A stretch of 64,000 nucleotides of DNA from Myotis daubentonii (GCF_963259705.1 NC_081842.1:34003796-34067795), one strand, 5' to 3'. Counted from the stretch's first letter, positions 1 to 12,385 are shown. The notes: a model not told the origin generated them from the sequence alone. Numbers and translations are program-made.

Positions 1-996
1 GGTACCCTATTTTTGCTGTAATAAATTACCACAACAAACTTAGTGGCAACAATGCAAATTTATTATCTTACAGTTCTGGAGGTTAAAGTCCAAAATCTGT
101 CTTACTAGACTAAAGTCAAGATGTCAGCAGGGCTGATTATAATAGAGGTCCTGGGGGGGAATCCATTCTTTGCTTCTTCCAGCATCTAGAAGCTACTGGC
201 ATTCATTAACTCATGACTGCATCATCCCAATTTCTGCTTTGCTCATGTTGACATCTTTTACTTTGAAACTTCTGCCTTCCTCTAAAAGAGCCCTGTGATG
301 ATATTAGACAGACGAGAATAATCCAGATGAAATCCTCACCTCAAAGTCTTTAGTTTAATCACATCTGCAAAATCTGTTCTGCCATTTCTTTATATAAAAA
401 TCCAGTGACTGGAACGCCAGAACAACCAGAACGACCTATTGCTATGATGCCCACTGGGGCCAGTGAACCGAACTGATTGTGGGGTGGGGCCAGCTGGCCA
501 ACCTCCCGTGGCTCCTCCCCCTAGCAGCCCCACCCCTGATCATCCTCTCCCACCCCGATGGAGGACGGGGTGACTGGCCAATCCCCCCTGCGGCCCTTCC
601 CCCTGGCCTGCCCTGCCCCTGATCACCCTCCACCCCAATAGGGGGTGGGACTGGCTGGCCAACCTCCTGCAGCCCCTCCCCCCCAGCTGGCCCCACTCCA
701 AATAGGCCCCCCCCACCCCAATCAGGAACAGAGCCCCCTGGCCAATCGCCCACAGCCCCTCCCCCAAGCCGGCCCAGCTCTGATCAGGCCCTGATTAGGG
801 CCAGGCTGGCTGGCCAACCTTCCGCTGTCTCCTCCTCCCAACAGGCCCAGGCCTGATCCGATGATTGGGGCCAAGCTGGCCAGACCCCACCTGTGCATGA
901 ATTTATGCACTGGGCCTCTAGTATAAGGTAACCTATTCACAGATTCAGGGATTAGAATGTTGATGTCATTTTCAGGTCATTATTCAGCCTACCACA
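1..996 (-). repeat. MaLR (MLT1-like) LTR, antisense, split by a Helitron
   Basis: The stretch begins with the antisense MLT1 signature (tgctgtaataaattaccacaa, then attatcttacagttctgg) and resumes after the Helitron with the other antisense half, ending near attcagcctaccacaaac. The left end runs off the window. It is an old, diverged LTR with no coding part. The Helitron at about 387-921 separates the two halves and dates later than the LTR. Confidence 0.75.
387..921 (+). mobile_element. HeliBat-type non-autonomous Helitron (H1)
   Basis: The 3' end has the hairpin tgcatgaatttatgca followed by ctgggcctctag and a T, the HeliBat 3' terminus with CTAG. The 5' end is of the tatataaaa type with the cagtgac start and is placed only approximately. 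The interior is GC-rich with about four diverged units of roughly 80 bp, each containing ggccaacc and cccctgatca. There is no Rep/helicase coding sequence, so it depends on an autonomous partner. It sits inside the MaLR LTR. Confidence 0.9.
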
Positions 997-2234
997 AACC
1001 CTAACTTGTTATTTGTATTTAATTTCACTCCATCCTATTTTTTCAAATTCTTCATTTCACCAATTTAATCATTTTATTGTAAGCAATATAAAAATATTTT
1101 TAAAATTTAAATTAATCAGTTAAATCAGTTTATCCACTTGTACATAATTAGTATGACCCAAGAAGTTAATAGGCTTCCTCCACTTTTCTGCATTGTCCTC
1201 CTTGCAACTATTTTCTACAGCCAAGAATTGGATAAACAGACATATTTTTAAGTTTAAAAAATAGTATAAAATACTTATCTTTAATTAGCTGGCATCCATC
1301 TCTCCTTTTCTAGAGGCTGCATGTTTATACATTTATTTAACTTTAACAAGACTCCCTAGTTAATAGATTTTGAATGCATATAAGAAAGTAATAACTTTAA
1401 AAGAGAGAAAGTATAAAGGAGTTTCAGAACTAAGTAGAAAGAAAATAAGAAAAACCCCCACACAATTCAGCTAATATATTGCCCAATGATAGAATAATGT
1501 GGAGGGAACCATGGAATGATTACCACCCTGGTGAGCTGGTCAAGGAAGAACACCGGGCAGAGGCATTATGAGCTGCTGTGTCAGGGATGAGTGCGAGTCC
1601 AGACTAATGCCATCTTCATGCCCATTAATAAACACTAAGATCAACTTCTTTTTTGCCACAATATTATGGGGGAAAAGAATGAGTAATTTTGTTTATTCAC
1701 AATGGAACAACCTATGACAATGAGTAATGTTCTACAAAGGGACACTGGTACAGAGGGGGCAGAATAACTGTTTTTTCTTTTTTTCAGGAAAAAATCTTGA
1801 CAAAAATAAATGGGTTGGCTGTTGTTACATAATCTTTAGGTACTAAAGGTTTTTTTTTACTTGTTTTGGGAGGTGGTAATAGTGTTGCGAACTCTAAGGG
1901 ATTTTTCTGGGAAGTATAAAAGAATGTGTCTATAATTACCAACAAAGTAGGAGAAAAAGGATGCTTGGTGAATGATTGATTCCATTGAGTCCTACTTTCT
2001 ATCCATTGGCCTTAAAAATAAGAAGTTGGGAAGAGAGGTTGGAAAAAGTAACATTTTACTGATAATGAGTAAATGTTGAGAAGGGGTCAGAAATAATTAA
2101 ATTAATGCATACAATTATGTACTGTGTACTTGATGTTCAAACACATACTAATTGACAACTTGAATGAAGAGTTCAGGTTTGGATCAAATAAATAACATTT
2201 TGGTCTATATATATACATATATATATATATACTT
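997..2234. other. AT-rich stretch, nothing recognised
   Basis: No coding potential, RNA gene or repeat that I recognise. A short TA-rich run lies at about 2206-2232. Confidence 0.5.
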
Positions 2235-2358
2235 AAATTCACTCAAATATCATTTATTGAGTGCTTGTTATGTGTCGGGTACTCTGCAAATCCCAAATCA
2301 GCTAAAACAAAGACCTGCCTTTCTGGAGCTTGTAATCCATTAGAAAAAGGCAGACATA
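2235..2358 (-). repeat. L2-like LINE tail, antisense
   Basis: It contains catttattgagtgcttgtta and cctttctggagcttgtaatc, the antisense of the L2 3' end. It is broken at 2358 by Helitrons H2 and H3, and a few bases of it may resume at 3350. Confidence 0.6.
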
Positions 2359-2901
2359 TCTATACTAATAAAAGGATAATATGCTAATTAAAGTGGATGC
2401 CTTCCAGACGTCCATTCGGACGTCCTTCCGGACAAAGCCACAGCAACTGCGAGGGCCAAGGACTGGTGGCGTGGGAGAGGCGGGGCGGCCCCTCCATCCA
2501 AAGAGGCGGGCACTGGGAGAGGCAGGGCATCCTGCAGTCCAGAGCCTCCACAGAGTCTAGAAGGGATGTGACTATGGTGCCTCAACCTCCACAGCCTCTA
2601 CACCATCTGGCCTGGCCTCATATCACTCCCCCACAGACAAGTGGGTGGGGGGTGGGGCCAGCGCTAAGAAGTGAGGGCCAATGGTCAGCAGCCCTGGTGG
2701 CTGGCTTTGGCAGCAGCAGTGGGATGAAGGGGGCAGTGCCTTCCCCTGATCCTCCTAGTTGCCTCCTGCAGATGGAGGCCAGATTGCAGCTTAGGACATC
2801 ACTAGGACATCCCCTGATGACTCCCAGACTGTGAGAGGGGACAGGTCAGGCTGACTGAACCCCCCCCCCAGTGCATGAATTTTTGTGCACTGGGTCTCTA
2901 G
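2359..2901 (+). mobile_element. HeliBat-type Helitron (H2)
   Basis: The 5' terminus is TCTATACTAATAAAAGG right after an A. The 3' end has gtgcatgaatttttgtgcac followed by tgggtctctag. There is GC-rich filler and no transposase. It is followed with no gap by H3. Confidence 0.92.
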
Positions 2902-3349
2902 TCCTATATAATAAAAGGCTAATAAGCAAATCGACTAAACAGTGGAACTACTGGTCTCTATGACACGCACTGACCACCAGGGGACACATGCTCAATGCAG
3001 GAGCTGCCTCTTGGCGGTCAGTATACTTCCAAAGAGGGAGCACTGCTTAGCCAGAAGCTGGGCTCATGGCTGGCAAGTGCAGCGGCAGTGGAAAAAGCTT
3101 CTCCTGCCTTGCCTCCACTGCACGAGGGCGGTAAGGAGGGAGGGGTCCCAGATTACAAGAGCCCTGGACTGCGAGAGAGATGTCTGGCTGCCGGGGGGGT
3201 GGGGTGGGGGGGGATCGGGCCTAAGGGGGATTGGGCCTAAGCTGGCAAGTGAACATCCCCTGAGAGGTCCCGGACTGTGAGAGGGTACAGGCTGGGCTGA
3301 GGGACCTCTCCCCCGCCTCAGTGCACAAATCCATGCACCGGGCCTCTAG
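2902..3349 (+). mobile_element. HeliBat-type Helitron (H3), directly abutting H2
   Basis: It starts TCCTATATAATAAAAGGC immediately after the CTAG of H2 and ends with gtgcacaaatccatgcac then cgggcctctag. The interior carries a degraded pair of CTCF-like motifs: ccaccaggggacac at 2974-2987, and an inverted partner containing cctcttggcggtca around 3004-3020. It is non-autonomous. Confidence 0.9.
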
Positions 3350-3370
3350 GAAATAAATAAGCTCTGTTCT

Positions 3371-4027
3371 GTGTTAAGAGGATGGGTTGAAATTGCATCA
3401 TAGAATTTCTCCCCTTCTTCAACACCTCACAATATGGGGAAATGTACTCTGCAACAGTAAGAAAATAATCAAAAACAAAGAAATAAGGAAAAAAGTATAA
3501 ACTAAAACAACAACTTCAAAAATTGGCATCCATGGAAAGAAATAAGATCTGGAGTGAGATGTGGAGACTTACCAAGGCCCTAAAAAATATAGGTAGAGCA
3601 ACAAAGTATTGAATTGGATTTTCATCAATACCCCCAAAGTTGGGGAAAAGCACATAAGTGAGTGCCTATATATTTTTATTTTAATTATTAAAGAGTAATA
3701 AAAACAACATTTGGGGAGAAACAAGTAGAAATGAGACATTGGTTGCTTTGGATATTTCTTAAGTAAATAAAGGCTCCACAAGTACACACACAGTTAAAGA
3801 AATAATTCTAAAAATGGGATGCTCTCTAAGGCAAGGAGGTAGAGTGAGCTATAAAATAATATATATAACAGACTTTAGAGAAGATGTAATCCAACAGAGT
3901 ACAAACTATTTCAGCTGAGTTTTATTCCCCCTCCTGTGAAATTACACAATTGTTCATGGTACCAGAACTTCCCAGCCCTGAAAGCTCCCTAATTGATAGC
4001 AATGTGTACCTGGGATTGAGAACATTG
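3371..4027. other. Nothing recognised
   Basis: AT-rich sequence with no gene, RNA or repeat that I can name. Confidence 0.45.
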
Positions 4028-4035
4028 GTCCAAGG

Positions 4036-4280
4036 CTGTGGTCAGCAAACCGCGGCTGGAGAGCCACATGCGGCTCTTTGGCCCCTTCTGTGTGGCTCTT
4101 CCACAAAATACCACGTGCGGGCGCACATGTACAGTGCGATTGAAACTTCATGGCCCATGCGCAGAAGTCGGTATTTTGTGGAAGAGCCAGTATTTTGTGG
4201 AAGAGCCACACTGAAGGGGCCAAAGAGCCGCATGTGGCTCGCGAGCCACGGTTTGCCGTGCCGCAGTTTGCCGACCACTG
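4036..4280. mobile_element. Palindromic hAT MITE (nhAT-like)
   Basis: The two halves are inverted copies: agagccacatgcggctcttt on the left mirrors aaagagccgcatgtggctc on the right, and aaaataccacgtg / ggtattttgtg lie in the middle. The terminal repeat is c(t/a)gtggtc(a/g)gcaaac. A perfect 8-bp TSD gtccaagg flanks it (4028-4035 and 4281-4288). The TIR and 8-bp TSD mark the hAT superfamily. It has no coding capacity. Confidence 0.9.
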
Positions 4281-4384
4281 GTCCAAGGGAAAGAAAATGT
4301 AACCCCAGAAAACCAGACCCAGCAAAGATGTTATCTCAGCAGATGAGAGAACTCAGGAAAATTCAGCCACTCCTGAATCCAAAG

Positions 4385-4887
4385 AGCCACAAGGTGAAGC
4401 TTTGGAAAATCTTGTGTGTACTCATTAACATAGATGATTACTGAGGCACAGTTTGCAAAATAAATGACCTGCAAGCTTCAAAAAGGCTATGACCACAAAA
4501 GACAAAGACTGAGGATCTGTGAAAGATTAAAGGAGAGTAAAATGGCAAAACAACTAAACGCAATGCATGATCTTGAATTGTTCCTGAGTCAGAAAAAAGA
4601 CAGCAGTGGGACAATTGGTAATATGTGAATGAAGTCTGGAGATATTGCATCCACATTAATTTTCTGATTTTGATAATTGCAGTGTTTACATAAAAGAATA
4701 CCCTTGCTTTTAGAAAATGCACACTGAAGAATTTAGAGGTCAAACGAGATTATGTCTGCAACACTCCCTGAAAAGTTTTGGAAAAAACAAATAACTAACT
4801 AGATACAGTGATTGAGGAAGTGTAAGATAAAACAATATTTGAGGAGTCTAGGTACAAAGTCAATGGAAATGCCTTGTACTGCTTTTG
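4385..4887 (+). repeat. Ancient L1M 3' UTR fragment
   Basis: Contains gacaattggtaatatgtgaa and ttttctgattttgataattg, the old mammalian L1 3' UTR signature in sense orientation. It has no open frame. A young L1 is inserted at its right edge. Confidence 0.6.
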
Positions 4888-4897
4888 CTATTTTTCT

Positions 4898-6124
4898 TTT
4901 TTTTTTAATTTTATTTTATTTTTTATTTTTATTTTTTTTTATTGCTTAAAGTATTACAAAGGGTATTACATATGTGTCCATTTTATCCCCCCGCCCTAGA
5001 CAGTCCCCTAGCCTCCCCTATTCCCCAGTGTCTTATGTCCATTGGTTATGCTTATATGCATGCATACAAGTCCTTTAGTTGATCTCTTACCCCCCTACCT
5101 CCTGCCCCCCAACCCACCCCGGCCTTCCCGCTACAGTTTGACAATCTGTTTGAGGCAGCTCTGCTCTGTATCTATTATTGTTCAAAAGATTATAATGGTC
5201 TCTATTGTCCATGAATGAGTGAGATCATGTGGTATTTTTCCTTTATTGACTGGCTTATTTCACTTAGCATAATGCTCTCCAGTTCCATCCATGACGTTGC
5301 AAATGGTAAGAGTTCCTTCCTTTTTACAGCAGCATAGTATTCCATTGTGTAGATGTACCACAGTTTTCTAATCCATTCATCTACTGATGGGCACTTAGGC
5401 TGTTTCCAGATCTTAGCTATGGTGAATTGTGCTGCTATGAACATAGGGGTGCATATATCCTTTCTGATTGGTGTTTCCGGTTTCTTGGGATATATTCCTA
5501 GAAGTGGGATCACAGGGTCAAATGGGAGTTCCATTTTCAGTTTTTTAAGGAAACTCCATACTGTCTTCCATAGTGGCTGCACCAGTCTGCATTCCCACCA
5601 GCAGTGCACAAGTGTTCCTTTTTCTCCACATCCTCTCCAGCACTTGTCGTTTGTTGATTTGTTGATGATAGCCAGTCTGACAGGTGTGAGATGGTACCTC
5701 ATTGTTGTTTTGATTTGCATCTCTCGGATGATTAGTGACTTTGAGCATGTTTTCATATGTCTCTTGGCCTTCTGAATGTCCTCTTTTGAAAGGTGTCTAT
5801 TTAGGTCCTTTGCCCATTTTTTGATTGGATTGTTTATCTTCCTTTTGTTAAGTTGTATGAGTTCCCTATAAATTTTGGAGATTAGGCCCTTATCAGATAT
5901 GACATTGGCAAATATGTTTTCCCACACAGTGGGTTTTCTCGTTGTTTTGTTGATGGTTTCTTTTGCTGTGCAGAAGCTTTTTATTTTGATGTAGTCCCAT
6001 TTGTTCATTTTTTCTTTAGTTTCAAGTGCCCTAGGAGCTGTATCAGTGAAGAAATTGCTTCGGCATATGTCTGAGATTTTGTTGCCTTTGGATTCTTCTA
6101 GAATTTTTATGGTTTCCTGTCGTA
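4898..6124 (-). mobile_element. Young 5'-truncated L1 (ORF2 C-terminus, 3' UTR, poly(A))
   Basis: On the minus strand it reads ORF2 C-terminus, G-rich 3' UTR, then a tail (T-rich on + from about 4898). A candidate 10-bp TSD ctatttttct is present at 4888-4897 and 6125-6134. The truncation falls inside ORF2, the usual result of incomplete target-primed reverse transcription. Its 3' UTR is the closest match in this window to the tail of the HAL1 at 20332. Confidence 0.93.
5202..6124 (-). pseudogene. L1 ORF2p C-terminal fragment, still open
   Basis: About 307 codons read without a stop from the truncation point to the natural ORF2 stop. The first ATG inside (6008) is not the ORF2 start; the fragment is simply open. 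It lacks the endonuclease and reverse transcriptase domains and keeps the C-terminal region. The Cys-rich motif [17 protein letters not shown] (C-x3-C-x7-H-x4-C spacing) and the L1 hallmarks [16 protein letters not shown] and YTMEYYAA are visible. The lack of damage over 0.9 kb points to a recent insertion. It cannot encode an active enzyme. Confidence 0.95.
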
Positions 6125-6232
6125 CTATTTTTCTATAGATTGGAAATTACATTAAAATAAAGTTTTTGAAAAAAAGGTAAATATTAAAGTCATAACATTA
6201 TAAAATTAATAATGTAATTAAAAATAGAAATG

Positions 6233-6395
6233 TAGCCATGGCCTGTGTGACTCAGTTGGTTGGAGCATTGTCCTGTGCATCAAAAGGTGGCGGGTTCCAT
6301 TCCCAGTCAGGGCACATACCCAGATTGCCATTTGGATCCCCGGGGAGGGTATGTGAGGAAAGCAGCGATCAGTGTGACCAGTGTTTCTCTCTCTC
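6233..6395 (+). repeat. tRNA-derived SINE related to VES, 3' part missing
   Basis: The head tgtgactcagttggttgga resembles the tRNA-like A box, and gcgggttccattccca resembles the B box. The usual CT-rich tail is cut short by the L1 that follows. Confidence 0.7.
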
Positions 6396-7215
6396 AGTGG
6401 TTGTACCAATTTGCATTCCCACCAATAGTGTACTATGGTTCCTTTTTCTCCACATCCTTACCAGCACTTGTTTTTTGATTTATTGATGACAGCCATTCTG
6501 ACAGATGAGGGGAGGTACCTCACTGTGGTTTTAATTTGCATTTTTCTGATGATTGGTGACATTGAGCATTTTTTTCATGCCTCTTGGCCATGTGTATGTC
6601 TTCTTTGGATAAGTATCTATTCAGGTCTTCTGCCCATTTTTTAGTTGGGTTATTTGTCTTCCTTTTGTTGAACATCAGTAGATGAATGGATTAAAAAACT
6701 GTGGTACAAAGAAAACAAAAAATTAAAAAAAGTAAAAAATAAGAAAACAAGAAAAAAAACCAAGAAAAAAAAAACCCAAAACAAAAAACTGTGATACATT
6801 TACACAATGGAATACTATGCAGTTGTATAAAGGAAGGATCTCTTACCCTTTGAGGAAGCATGGAGGGACCTGGAAAGTATTATGCTAAATGAAATAAGCC
6901 GGTCATAGGAAGACAAGTCTCACATGATCCCACTCATATGTGGAATCTAATGAACAAAAGAAACTGATGAACAAAAAAGATCCAGAGACACTGAAACATG
7001 CAACAGACTGATGTATTTCAGAGGAAAGGGGTGGGGGTCGGGGGAGTGGAAAGAGATTAACCACTGAATTTATATGCATATATGCATAGCTCATGGACAG
7101 ACCATAGTGAGAGGAAGGCTTGGGGAGGGGAAGGGCGTGGGATGGGGTAGAGGGGACCAATGGGGTGGTGGGGAGGGAGACATCAACAATAAAGACAAAT
7201 TTAAAAAATAAATAT
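6396..7215 (+). mobile_element. L1 fragment with 5' inversion (twin-primed)
   Basis: 6396-6672 is L1 ORF2 sequence in minus orientation (it parallels about 5570-5850). From 6673 the sequence switches to plus orientation (catcagtagatgaatggatt) and runs through the ORF2 end and 3' UTR to caataaagacaaatttaaaa. An A-rich insertion of about 75 bp lies at 6708-6785. No frame is open. I could not identify the TSD. Confidence 0.8.
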
Positions 7216-7865
7216 ATATACCAAATATAAGAAAACATGTTCTTCATCTTCCCTTAAATAGTTGGGGAGGAAAGAGAAAGCTATTCTTGGTATAGGGTTC
7301 TAGGGTGTGAAAGAAGGAAAGCAGCTTTGACATTTTCTGCTTTCTGTCTATCCTACTTGAGGATTAGATGCTGAAAAGATTATGAGTATTTTGACAATTT
7401 CCTGACACTTCTTTCCCCAAACCCCAAGATGTGAAAACCATATCTTAGGACCATGAAAAACTGAGGGAGACATTTCAGTGGAGAATCAGGGCGAGATCGG
7501 CAGTTTAGAATCATTATTCTGGCAGAAATGAGAAAGCCTCTATGTTTTACAGAAATAACATTGGGAGCACAAAAACAGGAGATTATTGCAACAAGAAGAT
7601 GGGGGCATGAAATGGAGAAACCACTCCAGAAATATTTGCTAAGTGAATGAATGAATTGGTGAATGAATGAGCACCTGAACTGAGGGAATGGGAATGAGCA
7701 TATTCAGATGCAAGGCTATGAGGCATTTCAAAGGGGCAGGCAACAGGGGTGCACAGCCTGGATGGTGAAAGAAAATCAACAGAGAGCACCTGGGTAATGC
7801 CTAGGTCTCTGGCCAGGGACACAGAGACACAGAGCATCATAATATCATAATGCCGTCTTCTTCCT
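7216..7865. other. Nothing recognised
   Basis: No gene or clear repeat apart from a short AATG-rich patch around 7645-7672. Confidence 0.4.
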
Positions 7866-7871
7866 TCCTCC

Positions 7872-8163
<292 letters not shown>

Positions 8164-8164
8164 A

Positions 8165-8632
8165 GATAGGTAAATAGAGAAGGAATGGTGATATATTTTG
8201 TTTTGGATAAATTTTTTGAAGTGAGCATGTGATATTTGGGTAGAGATGCCGAGTAGGCACTATAGAGAGAATTGAGGAAGCCATCGAGACTGAAAAGAAA
8301 TACGTAGGACTCACCAGCATTGGGGGTAATTGAAGCCAATATAGGGAAAAATTGCTCTGAGATAATGCGTAGTGAGAAGAGGAGGAAAGTGCAGTAGAAC
8401 ACCAATTTTAGGGAGAAATCAGAGGATGAGAAGCCAACAAAGGAGAGAGTAATGATTACTGAGGTAGCATATCCTACTCCGCTCTTACTGTGTGTATTTG
8501 TGTATGCGCCATCTTTTCAGGACAAAGTCCTTTTATAAGGGGAACCATTTCATGTTATACTCCAAAAACCTAAAGTAGGGCAAATAGCAGATGATAAATA
8601 AATTTTGCCTCAGTGGATACATATGTTTTCCT
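8165..8632. other. Possible ancient repeat, unnamed
   Basis: The text gatatttgggtagagatgcc and tcaccagcattgggggtaat recalls a common ancient mammalian repeat that I cannot name with confidence. No gene is seen. Confidence 0.3.
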
Positions 8633-8648
8633 TACATTATGTATTTTT

Positions 8649-8859
8649 TAAATATATACTTTTATTGATTTCAGAGAGAAAGGGAGATAGAGAGAGAGAA
8701 ACATCAATGATGAGAGAGAACATGGATCGGCTGTCTCCTGCACGCCCCCTACTGGGAGTCGAGCCCACAACATGGGCATGTGCCCTTAACTGGAATCGAA
8801 CCCGTGACCCTTCAGTTTGCAGGCTGATGCTCTATCTACCGAGCCAAACTAGCTAAGGC
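8649..8859 (-). repeat. VES SINE, antisense
   Basis: On the minus strand the tRNA-like head (tagtttggctcggtagatag) is followed by the CT-rich VES body and an A-rich tail. The flanks are a perfect 16-bp TSD, tacattatgtattttt (8633-8648 and 8860-8875). It was mobilised by L1. Confidence 0.95.
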
Positions 8860-8875
8860 TACATTATGTATTTTT

Positions 8876-11249
8876 GATGACTTTATACAACTTATTTCCC
8901 TATGTATTTGGTGGATATCCATGATTATAACTTACTGAAGTTATCCATATTTGTGTAGCACTTTTATTAACTGTAATTATTACTCCTACATAATTGTAGT
9001 CAGAGAAACATTAGCCTACCATGGTTGAGTTTTGGGAACATTGGCCCCAAACAGTAGGGGCAAATAACTTGAGACAGCATGCACACAATAGAAATAATGC
9101 TCACAGATTTTTTCCTGCTTTTATAAATCTACAGGAAGCCAAGGTATCTCAGCAACAACGACTTGACTACAGATGTAAAATACAGAGCAGAGAATAGGAA
9201 AAAAATACTTTCCTTCTGTCAAGTTATTTAACATTCTGCACCACTCTTATAAATTAATTTGTAGTTGAGGTAATTGCATTTCTACATATGTATTTTGCAT
9301 TAATGCGAATCCAGGTCTAATATTCAGGAAAATCATTGTACATTGTGAATATTATTTCTAGTTATAGACTGTCTGGCTGACATAAAGTGCCTCCAGGGGT
9401 GATTTCAGAAGAACTTAAGAGCCCTCTGCCCCCTCATATATAGTCCTCATCTGCTCTCTGACTCTTCTGATTTCCTTATTCTGCGAGATGGTTATTAGAT
9501 TTAAGGACTGGAATCCAAATACCCAGTATAGAGGGCATAGCAACTTAATTTTTAAATCATGAACAAATATGAAATTTGGAAAATAGAACAATCGTACATT
9601 TGAGTATTTTTTTTTGGAGAAAATTATTAGTTCTCATAGCATAATTAACCATTGTCAATTATAGGAAAATATAGCCATTTGATCAATTGTTACAGCCTTT
9701 TGCTATTGATTCTCTAAATCTCTAAAAAAACAGTCCTGGTCATTACATTATAAGCTTCTTGAGGATAGAAACTGCCTCTAAATTACCTTCGTCACTAGCA
9801 GCTAACAAGGACTTGTATAGTGAAAAGAAGAAAGGGAGGCTGATAAATATGTCACTATCATGAAGATATGCCCCATGAGTAGGAAATGGGTAAAGACAAA
9901 GCAACCAGAGAACACCAAAAATAAGTGCCCCATAAAAATATGTTATAACATGAAACAATATGGTGAAATTTTAAAACGGAGGTTTTCTTCCTGTGAGAGA
10001 CTGTGTCCAGGTATTCTTCGGGAAGGAGGCTTTGTCACAGACGGGATGTTTTCTCCACAAGGCACAGGAGAGCCGCAGACAAAGGGAGGAGCAGCCCTAG
10101 GGAGACCTAAACCTGATGCTAGGTTTATGCATGCTGTTCTTAAGCCAAAATAACATCATTTTACACTTCCTAGCTTTGGGGAAAATTGATAGAACTGAAA
10201 GTACATTTATCATGTTAATTACTCAAGGAAATTAATCCTTGAGTTACTGTACTCTCGCAAGCTAAAGTCTTAATACCAACTGAAGGAAGTTTTATTGATA
10301 AATGGTTTTAGGGAGAATTGCGACGTTGTTTTTTTGCAAATAAAATTGGGTACATTTGATCTAATAAAAACAAATATTTTAAAAGTATTTTTATTTTAAG
10401 TAAAAATAAATACTTAAAGAAAAGAAACAAAAAATGTTTGAACAAGGCCAGAATTTGATCCCATCAAAAAGTGATCAGAAACACCCCTGTTCTACCAATA
10501 TTTTAAAATAGTGTCATTTGTAACACACCAGACATGGATAACAGAAGAGTATACTTCCCAAATGAGGACTGTCATCTCAATAAATATTAAGACATATGTA
10601 AATCCTTATTTCAAATGTGTAAAATATGTAAAGTAGCATTTTATTTAAAGAAAATATTCAAAGGACTAATATTAAATGTGAGTATCATTTTATATTCCCA
10701 GGTATATGAGTTGTAAAATAATGCATGTTACAGTATTTGTATTCTTGGAAATTTCACATATGTCCTACAGTTGGATTCACCAGTAGGTGGCAATGTATTT
10801 TTTTTTTATGTCCACAAATGAGTTCAAGGGGCAGATGGCAATATTGAATATAAATGTGCAATGGAAATATAAAATATTTTTCTTATATTAATTCAATTTT
10901 ATAAGCAAAATATTAGAATATAGTCATGCAAATTTTAAATTTGCATATTGGAAACAAATAGCAAATAGAGCATTTTCCCCCTAGCATAGGGTAGTGCTTA
11001 GAACATTAACATTTAAATTGCATGAATTTTAATGTCTCCAAACAACGTGTTTTTAGGCATTTATTTAAGAACTGAGTAACATACACTAAAGCTCATTTTG
11101 GTCAAAAGTTTTCTGGGCACTTCTCTGGCCTGGTGTGCTTACTAGTATGCCTTCTGAAAGCCATGGGATAAAAGCTCAATGGATATGCTGAAATCAAGCA
11201 CTGAGTATTAGCCCACCCTAAATTGTTATCTTCTTACTTAATATAGTAC
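8876..11249. other. AT-rich stretch, nothing recognised
   Basis: About 2.4 kb without a recognised gene or repeat. The 97-codon frame at 9860-10153 shows no family features. Confidence 0.45.
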
Positions 11250-11845
11250 CCATACATAAATGTGCATATAAATATAGAGCTTGATGAATTTTCAGAAACT
11301 TAAACCTATGTAACTACACAGACCCAGCCACAGCACCCTTAAAACCTCCCATAATTTTGTCTAGTCACTGTGCACCACACCCATCACCACCTCCCAAGGG
11401 TAACCACTATCCTGATTTCTACCAGTGTAGTTCCGTTTGTTTTGTTTTTATACTTTATATAAGTAGAGTCACACAATACGCATTCTTTTCTGTTCTTCTT
11501 CTTTTGCTTAACATTGTTTGGGAGTCCATATTACAACTTCTAATTGCCTGCTATTCATTCTTATTGTTAAATGGTATTCCTTTTCATGAATATGTCACAT
11601 TTTAGTCAACTGTTAAGAATTTTTTGTAGTTTCTTGTTTGACGCTGTTATGAATAGTGCTATTATGAACATTCTAGTACATATCTTTTGGTGAACATATG
11701 TGTGCATTTGTTCAGTATATACCTAGGGCTGGAATTGCTGGTTTACAAGTTATGTCTTTAGCCTTAGTACAATAGATACTGCCAAATCACTTTCCAAAGT
11801 GGTTGTACCAAATCTTGATTTGTATTAAAGGCTAAAGTATGTTAT
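11250..11845 (-). repeat. Ancient L1M 3' region, antisense
   Basis: The antisense L1 ORF2/3' UTR text is recognisable: agggtaaccactatcctgat, tatgaatagtgctattatga, atatacctagggctggaatt and ccaaagtggttgtaccaaat. No open frame is left. Confidence 0.7.
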
Positions 11846-12142
11846 CTACATGGGCTCTTTCTATTTACTACATTCCTGACTCAACCTGAAATCATAGGCA
11901 AACCCTCAATTATTTTATACCAAATTCTTTGAGACCATTTCATTCAGACCAAAGTAAACTCCTACAGAATAAGTAAATTATATAACTACTCATGTATCCC
12001 AGCATGCTTCCTGCCTCCTCATCTTGGTGTGTGTTATCCAAATAAATGGAATGAAATAGTATGTCTAATGAAATAGTATGTCTAAGTCACACACAACTAC
12101 TACTATATTTAGTGTATGTTACATTTTTTTTCTCAGTACTTT

Positions 12143-12208
12143 GAAAAAGTTTTTATCTTTATTGTTTAAAGTATTACAGATATCCCCTTTATTGACTCCC
12201 CCTCCTTT
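12143..12208 (-). mobile_element. Very short L1/HAL1 3' tail insertion
   Basis: Only about 65 bp of the young L1/HAL1 3' end is present (atctttattgtttaaagtat). It lies between 12-bp direct repeats tct(c/t)agtacttt (12131-12142 and 12209-12220), which look like its TSD. It interrupts the start of a MIR. Confidence 0.7.
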
Positions 12209-12385
12209 TCTTAGTACTTTTCACAGGAGTCTCAGGTATTATTATCCTCATGGTACATGTGAGAAAATCAAGTCTCAGAGAGCTTAAGGCACTGCCCAAG
12301 ATGGGAGAGCTAGTGAAGGGCAGTGCTGGGATCCAATCTAAGTCTTTTCTGATTCCAAAATCCAGCCCTTCCACTCTGTGAAGTA
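12209..12385 (-). repeat. MIR SINE, antisense
   Basis: Antisense MIR pattern: tattattatcctcatggtac, gagaaaatcaagtctcagag and gggatccaatctaagtcttt. Confidence 0.65.

Noticed and set aside
5353..5775. 140-codon plus-strand frame
   Set aside because: It is the antisense shadow of the L1 ORF2 fragment on the minus strand.
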